DNA from: Mycobacterium barrassiae
Lineage (GTDB): Bacteria > Actinomycetota > Actinomycetes > Mycobacteriales > Mycobacteriaceae
Length of the DNA: 64,000 bases
Assembly: GCF_025822765.1 (NCBI RefSeq)
Contig: NZ_JACKUK010000025.1
Coordinates: forward strand, 125,084 to 189,083
Direction of reading: 5' to 3'
Shown one piece after another: positions 51,227-60,414 of this stretch. The position numbers and the translations under genes are program-made. The notes beneath the pieces were generated by a model. That model saw only the letters and a program-made list of their open reading frames with translations, made no database searches and was not told the origin of the DNA. Positions within the stretch are counted from its first letter, which is position 1. Each line of letters starts with the position of its first letter.

Positions 51227-51945
51227 GTCAGTGGCAGCGCCGCGAAGGGCTCGGTGGTGGGCAGCGAGGAACCGCCTGGGGGTTCGACGGTGAACGCCAG
51301 CGTGCTCGACCCGTCGAGATCTGGCAGCACCGCCGTGGTCGACGGTGCCACCGTCGCGGCGTCCATCGTGCCCGCGGAATGCGGCCCGTCGTCGTTGATC
51401 AACCACATCTGATAGACGGTGCCGGCCTCGGGAGGCGGCACGTTGTTCATCACGAGCACGCCCGCGTTCTTCTCGCGGGAGAACACCACCGTCGCCGTGC
51501 CGCCGCCCGGGATGTCACCGAACACGGTGCGCACGTCCGGCGCCGCGAAAACCTGCTCGGCGGTCGAGGCCGTCGGCGCGGGACGCAGGGCGAGTCCGAC
51601 GCCGAGCGCGCCCAGCCCGATGACGACCGCCGCCGCGGCGGCCAGAATCGTCGCGCGCCACGGCCTTGGCTTCGGCCGCAGCGGGACAACCGAGTAGGTG
51701 CGCGGTTCGGGGCGCACACCGCTCAGCACCCGGTCGCGCAGCTCGTCGGGAGGTTCGACCGCGGTGGCGGCCGAGATCACCGCCATGGTCTCGCGGACGG
51801 CCCGCACTTCATCGTCGAAGGCCCTCGCGACCTCTGGCGGGGCGGCCGCGATGCGGCGCTCGATGTCGGCGCGCTCCGCCTCGGGTATCGCGTGCAGCGC
51901 ATACGGGGTCGCGAGGGCGATCAGATCGTCAGTCGGTTGGGTCAT
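51223..51945 (-). CDS. rskA: Anti-sigma-K factor RskA
   Basis: 240 residues. An N-terminal cytoplasmic sigma-binding helix set (about 1-85) is followed by one transmembrane helix (about 100-122, [23 protein letters not shown] without its first residues) and an extracytoplasmic RskA domain. It holds SigK inactive at the membrane until proteolysis. The ATG at 51945 overlaps the sigK stop (ATGA), giving coupled synthesis. The order matches M. tuberculosis Rv0444c-Rv0445c. Confidence 0.93.
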   Translation of the reverse strand: MTQPTDDLIALATPYALHAIPEAERADIERRIAAAPPEVARAFDDEVRAVRETMAVISAATAVEPPDELRDRVLSGVRPEPRTYSVVPLRPKPRPWRATILAAAAAVVIGLGALGVGLALRPAPTASTAEQVFAAPDVRTVFGDIPGGGTATVVFSREKNAGVLVMNNVPPPEAGTVYQMWLINDDGPHSAGTMDAATVAPSTTAVLPDLDGSSTLAFTVEPPGGSSLPTTEPFAALPLT

Positions 51946-52487
51946 GTGAGCCCCAAACACCGGCGCAGGCCGCGAATGGCGTCGCGCATCCGGGATTTGA
52001 TCGTCGCGAGGTTGGCCGACAGGCGCTCGGAGACCTGGACGTAGGTCAGACCGTCGTAATAGGCGAGCTGGATGGCCTCGCGCTGGGTGTCGGTCAGCGA
52101 GCCAAGGCAGTCGGCGACCTGCTGCCGCTCCTCGCGCAGGAGCACCGCGTCGGCGACCTGGTCGGACGGTAGTTCGACGTTCGCGGCGCCGTAGCGGGAC
52201 TCGCGCTGGCTGCCGGCCTGCTCGGAACGCACACGGTCCACCGCTCGCCGGTGGGCCAGGGTCAGCAGCCACGACAACGGCGAGCCGGCGGCGGGGTTGT
52301 ACGCATCCGCGGTACGCCAAACCTGCAGGTAGATGTCCTGCGTGGTTTCCTCGCTGTAGCCGGGGTCACGCAGCACCCGGGTGACCAGGCCGAATACCCG
52401 CGCCCGGGTCTGGTCGTAGAACGTCGCGAACGCGTCGACGTCCTGTTGGGCCACCCGGCGCAGCAGTTGGTCGAGGTCCGTGGTCAT
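51942..52487 (-). CDS. sigK: ECF sigma factor SigK
   Basis: 181 residues from ATG 52487 (12 codons inside a longer frame that would overlap the promoter side). Region 2 ([37 protein letters not shown]) and region 4 ([26 protein letters not shown]) are both intact. It directs RNA polymerase to promoters with CCATCC and CCGAAT elements; one lies upstream of this operon (56634-56660), so the locus is autoregulated. In M. tuberculosis SigK controls the secreted antigens MPT70/83. Confidence 0.93.
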   Translation of the reverse strand: MTTDLDQLLRRVAQQDVDAFATFYDQTRARVFGLVTRVLRDPGYSEETTQDIYLQVWRTADAYNPAAGSPLSWLLTLAHRRAVDRVRSEQAGSQRESRYGAANVELPSDQVADAVLLREERQQVADCLGSLTDTQREAIQLAYYDGLTYVQVSERLSANLATIKSRMRDAIRGLRRCLGLT

Positions 52488-52519
52488 AGGGCGTAGCCTA
52501 TCGACCGCCATCGGCACCG

Positions 52520-53299
52520 TCACGGTAATCGCGATCTAGGCGGGAACGGTACGAAAAACGAAGTACGGGAACGGTATTCATCGAATCCAGGTCGGTTGGC
52601 CATGTACTTCTCGGTGAGCCGGGCGCCGGTGGCGTACACCAGGAAGTACGTCATCAGCACCGGCGACAACACGGTGGTCAACGAGATCCAGCCCGCGATA
52701 CTCGCCAGCCACAGCCCCCACCACACGCAGGCGTCGCCGAAGTAGTTCGGATGCCTGGTCCACGCCCACAGTCCGCGATCCATGATGACGCCCTTGTTGG
52801 CGGGGGCGGCCTTGAACCTGCGCAACTGGTGATCGCCGAGTGTCTCGAACACCAGGCCGATGGCCCACACCGCCGCACCGGCGATCAGCAGCACGGGTGC
52901 GGGAGTGGGCCCGAGGACGGCCGAAAGTTGTAGCGGCAGCGAGACAAACCACGTCGCAGCTGCCTGGATCAGAAACACCTTGCGGATGACATGACCCGCC
53001 GAGAAGTCGCCACGCAGCAGGTCCCGGTAGCGCGGATCTTCGCCCTTGCCGGCCGATTTGACGATCATGTGCCAGCCCAGCCGCAACCCCCACACTGCGA
53101 CGAGGACGAGTAGCAGGATCCGACGGGACAGATCACCCGAGCCGAAGACGGCGGCGACGGCGGCCACCGCGACGAATCCGACCCCCCACGCGGCGTCGAC
53201 GACGTTGTAGCGGCCGATGCGCCGGCCGATGAGGAACGTCGTGGCGTGCACCACGACGAGAACCGCCAACGAGGCCGCGGTGACGACTAGGAATTCCAT
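52520..53299 (-). CDS. DUF1295 membrane protein (steroid 5-alpha-reductase-like)
   Basis: 259 residues, about six transmembrane helices, start ATG 53299. The C-terminal RGLWAWTRHPNYFGDACVWWGLW is the conserved DUF1295 motif shared with steroid 5-alpha-reductase/isoprenylcysteine methyltransferase-like enzymes. It corresponds to Rv0446c in M. tuberculosis order and overlaps ufaA1 by 13 nt. It is part of the SigK operon and probably modifies a lipid together with UfaA1; the reaction is unproven. Confidence 0.9.
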   Translation of the reverse strand: MEFLVVTAASLAVLVVVHATTFLIGRRIGRYNVVDAAWGVGFVAVAAVAAVFGSGDLSRRILLLVLVAVWGLRLGWHMIVKSAGKGEDPRYRDLLRGDFSAGHVIRKVFLIQAAATWFVSLPLQLSAVLGPTPAPVLLIAGAAVWAIGLVFETLGDHQLRRFKAAPANKGVIMDRGLWAWTRHPNYFGDACVWWGLWLASIAGWISLTTVLSPVLMTYFLVYATGARLTEKYMANRPGFDEYRSRTSFFVPFPPRSRLP

Positions 53300-54570
53300 C
53301 GCCGACGCCCGGACGGTGCAAACGTCCACTGATACACATCGAGATACCCGGACCGGAAACCGGCCTCGGAATAAGCCAGGTAGAGCTCCCACATCCGGTG
53401 GAAAACCTCGTCGAAACCCAACTCCGCCACGGCATCCCGGCGCGCGGTGAAGCGCTCCCGCCAGAGTCGCAGCGTTTCGGCGTAATCCCGCTGCAGCGAG
53501 GCCATGTCGACCGTACGCAGCCGGGTGCTGGACTCGGTGATTCCGATGACGGCCTCGGTCGAGGGAAGAAGTCCACCGGGGAAGATGTACTTCTGGATCC
53601 AGGTGTGGGTATGGCGAGTGGCAAGCATGCGCTCGTGCGGCATGGTGATCGCCTGGATCGCGACCCGTCCGCCCGGTGTCACCAGCCGGTCGAGGGTCTG
53701 AAAGTACTTGGGCCAGAATTGGTATCCGACTGCCTCGACCATCTCCACCGACAGCACGGCGTCATAGCAACCGTCGACGTCGCGGTAGTCGCAGAGGTCG
53801 ATCTCCACCCGATCGGACAAACCCGCGTCGGCCACCCGCTGCCGGGCCAGTCGCTGCTGTTCGGCCGACAGGGTGATGGAACGGACCTGCGCCCCTCGGG
53901 CCGCGGCGCGAAGGCTCAGTTCGCCCCAGCCCGTACCGATTTCGAGCACCCTGGAGCCGGGACCGACGCGCGCGGTGTCGAGGAGCCGATCGATCTTGCG
54001 CCGCTGCGCGTCCGCCAGAGCCGACTCGTCGGCGGGTAGGGTGTCGAAGAGCGCGCTGGAGTACGTCATCGACTCGTCGAGGAACTCGGCGAACAGCGCA
54101 TTGGACAGATCGTAGTGCTCGGCGATGTTGCGGCGGGCCTGTTCGCGGTTGTTGTGCTGAGACGACGGCTGGCGGACGACGGCAAGTGAACGGAATCGTT
54201 GCAGGGCAGGGGGAATGAGCTCGCTCAACCGCTTGCCGAACTCGGTGAGCAGGCCGACGAGATCGCTGGAGCTCCAGTCGCCGGCCATGTAGGACTCGCC
54301 GAAGCCGATGAGCCCGTAGCGTCCGACCCGGCGGACCATCGCGTCGGGCCGATGGACGACCATGGTCGGTAGGGTGGGGTCGGCGGCGCCGACAACGGTG
54401 CCGTCGGGGTAGACGACGCGAATCGGTAATCGGGCGGCCGCGCGGCGGAACAGCCGGTCCGCGATGGCTCCGGTGACGGCGCTGAGGGGCCCGTTCGGGA
54501 CCTGTGCCACGTCGGGCCATCGGCCGGAATCGATTGTGGCCGAGCGGGGTAGTGACAGTTCGACGCTCAC
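53287..54570 (-). CDS. ufaA1: Cyclopropane-fatty-acid synthase-type UfaA1
   Basis: 427 residues. The S-adenosylmethionine motif VLEIGTGWGELSL lies near 205, and SVEMVEAVG plus KYIFPGG(L) are typical of cyclopropane and mycolic-type methyltransferases. The N-terminal 150 residues are the CFA-synthase accessory region. It matches the position of M. tuberculosis ufaA1 (Rv0447c). Related mycobacterial proteins methylate oleic acid to tuberculostearic acid. It is coupled to the DUF1365 gene by a 4-nt overlap. Confidence 0.92.
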   Translation of the reverse strand: MSVELSLPRSATIDSGRWPDVAQVPNGPLSAVTGAIADRLFRRAAARLPIRVVYPDGTVVGAADPTLPTMVVHRPDAMVRRVGRYGLIGFGESYMAGDWSSSDLVGLLTEFGKRLSELIPPALQRFRSLAVVRQPSSQHNNREQARRNIAEHYDLSNALFAEFLDESMTYSSALFDTLPADESALADAQRRKIDRLLDTARVGPGSRVLEIGTGWGELSLRAAARGAQVRSITLSAEQQRLARQRVADAGLSDRVEIDLCDYRDVDGCYDAVLSVEMVEAVGYQFWPKYFQTLDRLVTPGGRVAIQAITMPHERMLATRHTHTWIQKYIFPGGLLPSTEAVIGITESSTRLRTVDMASLQRDYAETLRLWRERFTARRDAVAELGFDEVFHRMWELYLAYSEAGFRSGYLDVYQWTFAPSGRRRWNS

Positions 54571-55337
54571 GACTGGGTGACTCTTTCCTTATCGATGGAT
54601 TCGCGAGGGACGACGGGGACCCGTCGCAACCAGAGGGTGATGCCTTGGATTCGGATGCCGAGAGCGCCCATCAGCGGTGCGACCGGCGCCGCAAGTTGCA
54701 GCCGCAGAATCTCGGCGATGCCTGCGCGCCGCCGGGTTCCACGCATCGTCACGACGAATGCGGGCTGGTTGTCCCGGTGCAGTGAGATTCGCACGTCGAG
54801 GTTCTCGTCGGGCCGAGGCGCGGTCACGAGGTAGTAGCCGTCGACCGCGTTGAACGGAGAGACGTACAGGTTCTTCATGACGATGGTGGGGTGCTCGGTA
54901 TCAGGTGGCAGCAGGTAGGCGTGACGTCCGCCGTAGGTGTTGTGCACCTCGGCGATGATGTGCCGAAGTGTCCCGTCGGCATCGTGACACCAGTAGAGGC
55001 TCAGCGGGTTGAACACGTATCCGAGCACGCGGGCCTGCAGCAACGCGGTGACCCGGCCGCCACGCAGGTCGACACCGTGGTCGGCGAGGAACGCGTCGAT
55101 GCGTTGCCGCAGAGTGTCATTCGGTCCGTCGGCGACGCTGAAGTGATCGCGTGCATCGAAGCGAGCGAACGGGCGCAGCCACCAGGGGAGCTGCGGTAGA
55201 TCGTCGACGTCGACGTACCAGCTGTACCCGCGGTGCTCGAAGTAGTGGTGCACCGGGGCGCGCCGCAGATGGGTGATGCGGGTGCGGTAGATGGCGGGGG
55301 ACGACGTGTCGGCGCTCAACGTGGCAGGGTTCAACAT
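54567..55337 (-). CDS. DUF1365 protein
   Basis: 256 residues from ATG 55337; a large open frame upstream is antisense/shadow. The pattern IYRTRITHLRRAPVHHYFEHRGYSW and RVLGYVFNPLSLYWCHDADG, with later NLYVSPFN, is DUF1365, which almost always accompanies an amine oxidase-like protein and a CFA-synthase-like protein (Rv0447c-Rv0449c order). A role in cyclopropane or furan fatty-acid formation has been suggested for such trios; here it is inferred from neighbours. Confidence 0.9.
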   Translation of the reverse strand: MLNPATLSADTSSPAIYRTRITHLRRAPVHHYFEHRGYSWYVDVDDLPQLPWWLRPFARFDARDHFSVADGPNDTLRQRIDAFLADHGVDLRGGRVTALLQARVLGYVFNPLSLYWCHDADGTLRHIIAEVHNTYGGRHAYLLPPDTEHPTIVMKNLYVSPFNAVDGYYLVTAPRPDENLDVRISLHRDNQPAFVVTMRGTRRRAGIAEILRLQLAAPVAPLMGALGIRIQGITLWLRRVPVVPRESIDKERVTQS

Positions 55338-56617
55338 GGCAGGGCCTCCCGCGCCGTGACCGGCCAGTCGGCGCCGAGCCGCTGCGCCGCCCGCAATCCG
55401 GACGCCGCACCGTCCTCGTGGAAGCCCCAGCCGTGGTAAGCGCCCGCGAACACCACGCGGTCGTCGTCCAAGGTGGGTAAAAGCCGTTGGGCGGCAACGG
55501 ACTCCGGTGTATACATCGGATGGCTGTACGTCATCTCGGCGATCACGGCGGCCGGGTCGACGCGGTCCTGACCGCCGAGCGTCACGAGGAAACGGGAGTC
55601 GCCACCCAGCCGCATCAACCGGGTGACGTCGTAGGTGATCAGCACCTGATCGTCGTCCGAGGTGGCCAGGTAGTTCCACGACGCGCGGGCGCGGGGATGT
55701 GTGGGCAGCACCGAATCGTCGGTATGAAGCTGCGCGTGGTTGGTGCTGTACCCGATTGCGCCGAGTACCGACCGCTCGGCGGAAGTCGGCTCGGCGAGCA
55801 TCAACAGCGCCTGGTCGGGATGCGTCGCGATGACGGCGGCATCGAACAGCTGCGGTCCGTTGATTCCGTCGGATACCTCGACGCCGTCGGGTACCCGTCG
55901 CACCGAGCGCACCGCGGTGCCGATGCGCACGTCGTCGATGACGTTGGCCACCGCGTCGACATACGTGACGGACCCGCCCACCACCGTCCGCCAGGTTGGG
56001 GAGTTGAAGACGGAAAGCATGCCGTGGTGTTCCAGGAACACGAACAGGTAGCGGGCCGGGTAGTGCAGCGACAGACCCGGCGGCGACGACCACACCGCCG
56101 CGATCAGCGGTGTCATGAAGTAGTCGATGAAGTACTGGGAGAAGCCGTGGCGGGCCAGGAATTCGCCGACCGTCTCGTCGTCGCCGTCATCCTCGAGCAG
56201 GCGCAGCGCCGCCCGGTGGAAGCGTTTGACCTCGGCCAGCATGTACAGGTAGCGCGGACGGGCCAATGACGACCACGAGGGGAACAGCCCGCCGAGTCCA
56301 CGGGCGCCCGCATACTCCAGTCCGCTCGCATCGTCGCGCACCGACATCGACATGTCGGTCTCGCGGGTTTCGACACCGAGCTCGTCGAACAGTCGGCACA
56401 GCGTCGGATAGGTGCGGTCATTGTGGACCAGGAACGCCGAGTCGACGGCGACGATGTCACCGTCGTCGCGCTGGACCTGGTGGGTGTGGGCGTGACCGCC
56501 GAGGCGAGTATCGGCCTCGTAGAGGGTGACGCGGTCGCGAAGTGCCAGTACATAGGCGGCGACCAGTCCTGACACGCCGCTACCGATGACCGCGACGGAG
56601 CGTTGGGAGGGATGCAT
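55331..56617 (-). CDS. FAD-dependent amine oxidase-like oxidoreductase
   Basis: 428 residues from ATG 56617, placed about 10 nt after a likely transcript start. The FAD motif is VAVIGSGVSGLVAAYVLA, followed by LYEADTRLGGHAHTH, and the C-terminal VVFAGAYHGWGFHEDGAASGL closes the FAD site. It is the first gene of the SigK operon (Rv0449c equivalent). It overlaps the DUF1365 gene by 7 nt. A fatty-acyl desaturating or oxidising role with UfaA1 is likely. Confidence 0.92.
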   Translation of the reverse strand: MHPSQRSVAVIGSGVSGLVAAYVLALRDRVTLYEADTRLGGHAHTHQVQRDDGDIVAVDSAFLVHNDRTYPTLCRLFDELGVETRETDMSMSVRDDASGLEYAGARGLGGLFPSWSSLARPRYLYMLAEVKRFHRAALRLLEDDGDDETVGEFLARHGFSQYFIDYFMTPLIAAVWSSPPGLSLHYPARYLFVFLEHHGMLSVFNSPTWRTVVGGSVTYVDAVANVIDDVRIGTAVRSVRRVPDGVEVSDGINGPQLFDAAVIATHPDQALLMLAEPTSAERSVLGAIGYSTNHAQLHTDDSVLPTHPRARASWNYLATSDDDQVLITYDVTRLMRLGGDSRFLVTLGGQDRVDPAAVIAEMTYSHPMYTPESVAAQRLLPTLDDDRVVFAGAYHGWGFHEDGAASGLRAAQRLGADWPVTAREALPC

Positions 56618-56633
56618 GCGTTCCACATCCCTT

Positions 56634-56660
56634 ATTCGGAGCCGCGTCAACCCCGGATGG
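56634..56660 (-). promoter_or_regulatory. SigK-type promoter
   Basis: On the minus strand: CCATCC (56660-56655), 15 nt, CCGAAT (56639-56634), followed by AAG, with the ATG of the amine-oxidase gene 17 nt beyond the -10. These hexamers match the published SigK consensus as I recall it. The site explains autoregulation of the downstream six-gene operon ending in rskA. Confidence 0.75.
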
Positions 56661-56669
56661 GTGCTCTTC

Positions 56670-57764
56670 TCAGGTTGGGCAGTACTGCGCCATGAGCACG
56701 TCGGCGCGCGGGTCCGTCGTCGGTGACGACGCCTCGGGGGACTGCGTGAGCGTCATCGAAATCGCAGGACCGTCGACTGTCTTGACCACATAGCTGTGGT
56801 ATCCATCGATGTCACCGCCGTGGCCCCACGCCGTGACGCCGCACGGCAGCGATACCTTGCCCAGCCCCAGGCCGTAGCTCAACAGGCCGTCGCCATCAGG
56901 CATCGGAACGGTCTCCATCATCTGCTCGAGTTGCGGCCGCGGGACAACGCGGCCGTCGAGCAGCGCGGTGATGAACGCCGACATGTCTTCGTTGGTGGAG
57001 ACCATCCCGCCTGAAGTCCAGGCGGCGGACGCGTTGAAGGCCGTGACGTCGGTTCGCCGGCCGTTGACCATCTCGTAGCCGTGTGCGAACGGCGACCGCA
57101 GGCCCATATCGTCCCGCGCGGGGAAGTAGGTGTCCGAGAGACCGAGCGGCGCGATGGTGCGCGAGGTGATTTCATCGACCGCCGGATGTCCCGTCACCTT
57201 CTCGATCAGCATTCCCAGCACGATGTAGTTGGTGTTCGTGTACTTCATTGCGGTGCCGGGCGTGAACTGCGCGGGCCGGGCCAGGGCCATGTCGAGGAGC
57301 CGCTGCGCGGTGACGGGTTCGGTCGGTCTCGGGGTGTCCTTGTCGAAGTATTCTGGCAACCCGCTCTGATGGCGCAGCAGCTGGCGCAGGGTGATCGCGT
57401 CGGCGTCGATTCCGTCGCCGCGGATACGGCCCGGCAGATACGTTTCGACCGAAGCGTCGAGGTCGATCTTCTTCTCGGCGACGAGCTGCATAACCGTCGC
57501 TGCCACAAAGGTTTTCGTGACACTTGCGGCGCGGACGTGGATGGCGGGCGCAAACCCCGCCTTGGTGTGGACGTCGGAGTAGCCGGCGGCGACGCGAGTG
57601 ACGCCGGAGTCATTGGGACCGTGGCGGATCACGGCGATGCCGCCGGCGAGATCGTCATCCGCGACGCTGCGGTTCAGGGCGTCGGCAACCGGAGTGACCG
57701 TCGTACATGCGGGTGCTGAGGACAGAATCAGAAGAAGTAAGGCTGTGACGGCTGCGAAGCGCAT
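56670..57764 (-). CDS. Exported beta-lactamase-like serine hydrolase
   Basis: 364 residues from ATG 57764, which overlaps the previous stop (TAATG). Signal peptide about 1-20 (AVTALLLLILSSAPAC), with Cys20 as a possible lipidation site although the lipobox is weak. Class C/DD-carboxypeptidase motifs: S81-V-T-K84, Y175-T-N177 and HGG near 325. It probably acts in the cell envelope as a peptidase, esterase or beta-lactamase relative. Confidence 0.9.
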   Translation of the reverse strand: MRFAAVTALLLLILSSAPACTTVTPVADALNRSVADDDLAGGIAVIRHGPNDSGVTRVAAGYSDVHTKAGFAPAIHVRAASVTKTFVAATVMQLVAEKKIDLDASVETYLPGRIRGDGIDADAITLRQLLRHQSGLPEYFDKDTPRPTEPVTAQRLLDMALARPAQFTPGTAMKYTNTNYIVLGMLIEKVTGHPAVDEITSRTIAPLGLSDTYFPARDDMGLRSPFAHGYEMVNGRRTDVTAFNASAAWTSGGMVSTNEDMSAFITALLDGRVVPRPQLEQMMETVPMPDGDGLLSYGLGLGKVSLPCGVTAWGHGGDIDGYHSYVVKTVDGPAISMTLTQSPEASSPTTDPRADVLMAQYCPT

Positions 57765-58828
57765 TAAGCCGAGGGTAGCTCCCATGACCGCGCGGTGCCG
57801 ACCAGGCCCTGAACCAAGGCGGACGTCGCAGGGCAGAGGCCGTCATCGCCGGGCAGTTGGCTGCGTGGGCTGATGCCGCGTATCCGCGGTGTGAGTTCGA
57901 GTTGTGCGCCGCCTCCGCGCACGCAGTTCACCGGGTTGTCGGGATGCAGGCCGCGCAGTTCGCGGGGGATCGCGTCGATGTCGGTGACGACCTGATAGCC
58001 GGGCACCCTGACATGCCGTGCGAGGTGTTCGGCGAGCGCGCGATTGCGGCCACCGGCCAGCAGTTGGGTGCTGCGGCCGATTCGGCCGTATCCGTGAAGC
58101 GACACCACCACGTCGACGTGATCGAGGAACTCGGCGAGGCGCTCGGATTCCGCGGCGCGATAGCGGGCCGACGGTAGATGGTGGCCGTAGTTGTCCGGGT
58201 GGCGGACCGTGTACAGCGATGCGTCGGCCGCATCGGCGGCGCGCTCGGCGATCACGTCGGTCATCTGCTCCAAACCGCCACCGTGGATCGCCATGAATCC
58301 GAACCGCGACCGCAGGGTCAACTCCTCGATGACGCCAGGGTCGGCCAGCAGCTCCGAGAATGACTGTGGTGCAGGTGAACTCGGCTTGGGAGTGCTGGCA
58401 GGCCACTGCGAGGGATCCCATCGCCGCAGGAAGTCGATCCACTTCTGCGGCAGTCCGTGGTGGCGCGCGCCGTCGACGATGCGTTCCAGATAGCCCGGCC
58501 GCGGCGGCCCCGGCTCGACGCGATGATCGATGTACACCCACGCCTGATAAGGCCCGTCGTCGGTGTGCACGGTGAGCCGGTCGCGGCGGTACCGCACCGG
58601 CACGCCTTCCGCGCTGTCGAGGGTGGCGAGGTCGTGATCGGTGAGCTGCCACAACACGCCGTGTACCTGCGAGCCGTCGAACGGTTCGACGGTCGCCACA
58701 CCCCGTTCGTTGATCAGCCAGTCATGATCGGCCAGCATCGCGGGCCGGGGGTCGACGGCGCCCGGGCACCGCCGCGCCATCTGCCGAACGCAGAGGTTCG
58801 ACCCGTAGGCGAAGTACGTATGCCGCAT
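57764..58828 (-). CDS. Gamma-glutamylcyclotransferase fused to poly-gamma-glutamate hydrolase-like domain
   Basis: 354 residues. Residues 1-115 are a gamma-glutamylcyclotransferase-like domain (YFAYGSNL at 5-12; catalytic-type E74 in DSAEGVP). Residues about 155-345 resemble the zinc-dependent poly-gamma-glutamate hydrolase family (HGGGLE at 182-187, then VVVSLHGY and a later CVRGGGAQLEL). Fusing two gamma-glutamyl-active domains in one chain is unusual. It may release and cyclise gamma-linked glutamate from peptides. It starts at ATG 58828, adjacent to the transporter stop. Confidence 0.8.
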   Translation of the reverse strand: MRHTYFAYGSNLCVRQMARRCPGAVDPRPAMLADHDWLINERGVATVEPFDGSQVHGVLWQLTDHDLATLDSAEGVPVRYRRDRLTVHTDDGPYQAWVYIDHRVEPGPPRPGYLERIVDGARHHGLPQKWIDFLRRWDPSQWPASTPKPSSPAPQSFSELLADPGVIEELTLRSRFGFMAIHGGGLEQMTDVIAERAADAADASLYTVRHPDNYGHHLPSARYRAAESERLAEFLDHVDVVVSLHGYGRIGRSTQLLAGGRNRALAEHLARHVRVPGYQVVTDIDAIPRELRGLHPDNPVNCVRGGGAQLELTPRIRGISPRSQLPGDDGLCPATSALVQGLVGTARSWELPSA

Positions 58829-60064
58829 TCAGCCCTTCACCGTCAGGTAAATGAGCACCACGTTCAGCACAGTAATCAATGCGGCGACGATCCACCCGAA
58901 AGCGGTGGTCAGACGATGGTTGACGTCGTCGCCCATCAGCGCGCGGTCGCTGGTCAAGCGCACCAGCGGGATCAGCGCGAACGGGATTCCGAACGACAGC
59001 ACGACCTGGGACAACACCAGCGCGCGGCTTGGGTCGACGCCGACCGCCAGAATCGCCAACGCCGGAGCCAGGGTGATCAGCCGGCGCACCACCATCGGGA
59101 TGGACACGTGCAGGAGGCCTTGCATGATCATCGCGCCGGCATAAGCGCCCACCGACGACGACGCGAGACCCGACGCGAGCAGTCCGACCGCGTACAGCAA
59201 CGCGACCGTCGGACCCAACGCGCCACTCACCGCGGCGTGCGCGCCCTCGATCGAGTCCGTGTTCTCCTGGCCCTGAAGGTTTGTCGCGGCGACGAGCAGC
59301 ATCGCGAGGTTGACCGCACCCGCGATCACCATCGCGACGCCGACGTCCCATCGGGTGACGCGCAGCAGCATGCGACGCATCGGGCCCGGTTCGGGGTGGC
59401 CATGGCGGTCCCGTGCGAGGCCGGAGTGCAGGTACACCGCGTGCGGCATCACGGTCGCGCCGAGCATCGCCGCTGCCAGCAGCACGCTCTCCGGGCCCGC
59501 GAACTTCGGCACCAGCCCGGCGGCAACCTGGTCGACGGGCGGCGGCGAGACGAACAGGCTGGTGAGAAATCCGATCGCGATGACCAGCAGCAGGCCGGTG
59601 ATGACGCGTTCGAACACCTGTTGGCCCCTGCGATCCTTGACCACCAGCAGCAGCAGCGACACCGCTCCGGTGATCACGCCGCCGGTCAGCAGCGGCAGAT
59701 CGAACAGCAGGTACAGCGCGATCGCACCGCCCATCACTTCGGCGAGATCGGTTGCCATCGCGACCAATTCGGCTTGCATCCAGTAGGCCAACCGAGTTCG
59801 GCGCCGCATTCTTTCGCCGACCGCCTCGGGCAGCGACAGTCCGCTCACCAGCCCCAGCTTCGCCGACAGGTACTGCACCAGGCACGCCATCGCGTTGGCC
59901 GCCACGATGACCCACACGAGCAGGAATCCGAATTGTGCGCCTGCGCTGACATTGGCCGCGACGTTGCCGGGATCGACGTAGGCGATCGCGGCGACGAATG
60001 CTGGACCGAGCAGCAGCCAACTCGGCCGCACCTGCACGTCAGCGCGTTGTGACAACCAACCCAC
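58829..60064 (-). CDS. mntH: Nramp-family Mn/Fe transporter MntH
   Basis: 411 residues, eleven predicted helices, GTG start at 60064. The metal-binding motifs DPGN (TM1, YVDPGNVAAN) and MPH (TM6, VMPHAVYLHS) are intact, so manganese or iron uptake coupled to protons is expected. An IdeR/MntR-like half box lies 28 bp upstream. It is probably cotranscribed with the two genes downstream. Confidence 0.93.
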   Translation of the reverse strand: MGWLSQRADVQVRPSWLLLGPAFVAAIAYVDPGNVAANVSAGAQFGFLLVWVIVAANAMACLVQYLSAKLGLVSGLSLPEAVGERMRRRTRLAYWMQAELVAMATDLAEVMGGAIALYLLFDLPLLTGGVITGAVSLLLLVVKDRRGQQVFERVITGLLLVIAIGFLTSLFVSPPPVDQVAAGLVPKFAGPESVLLAAAMLGATVMPHAVYLHSGLARDRHGHPEPGPMRRMLLRVTRWDVGVAMVIAGAVNLAMLLVAATNLQGQENTDSIEGAHAAVSGALGPTVALLYAVGLLASGLASSSVGAYAGAMIMQGLLHVSIPMVVRRLITLAPALAILAVGVDPSRALVLSQVVLSFGIPFALIPLVRLTSDRALMGDDVNHRLTTAFGWIVAALITVLNVVLIYLTVKG

Positions 60065-60091
60065 CCTCTATCGGACAAGCGAATAGAAAAG

Positions 60092-60102
60092 TTAGGTTAG
60101 CC
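60092..60102. promoter_or_regulatory. IdeR/MntR-like half site
   Basis: TTAGGTTAGCC, matching one half of the mycobacterial iron/manganese box, located just upstream of the mntH start. The second half is degenerate (GAAATC). Metal-dependent repression of mntH is plausible. Confidence 0.4.
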
Positions 60103-60140
60103 GAAATCTCCCGCGTAGTGAACTAGCGGCCTGTTGGTCT

Positions 60141-60383
60141 CTACCAGCCCCAGCCGCCGATCCCGATGACCAGGCCGCCGCCCCAGTAGGGCCCCCAGTT
60201 GCCGTAGTTGTTGACCGGTTGGGGTGAGGTGACGATCTGGGCGCTGCCGTTGGTTTGGCACTGTGTCGTGGTCGGGCCGATATTGATGCATTCAGGCGCC
60301 GCCGCAGCGACTGGGGCGACGGTGAGCGCGCATGCGCCTGCCATCGCGAATAATGTTGCGGTAGAACGGATTCTCAACCGCAT
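60141..60383 (-). CDS. Small secreted Gly/Trp-rich protein
   Basis: 80 residues from ATG 60383, with strong ribosome site AAGGAGG. Signal peptide about 1-28 (ATLFAMAGACALTVAPVAAAA). The mature part has two Cys (APECINIGPTTTQCQT) and then a Gly/Trp/Tyr-rich tail (GNWGPYWGGGLVIGIGGWGW). It is distantly like the two secreted neighbours in size, Cys spacing and N-Q-I sequence (GSAQI versus GNVQI). The function is unknown. Confidence 0.78.
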   Translation of the reverse strand: MRLRIRSTATLFAMAGACALTVAPVAAAAPECINIGPTTTQCQTNGSAQIVTSPQPVNNYGNWGPYWGGGLVIGIGGWGW

Positions 60384-60414
60384 GTTGGGCCTCCTTAGGC
60401 CGCAGTGACGGTGG

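Noticed and set aside
54567-56093. 508-residue version of the DUF1365 protein
   Set aside because: The extra 250 residues are Arg-rich read-through opposite to or within the amine-oxidase gene; the ATG at 55337 fits the family start.
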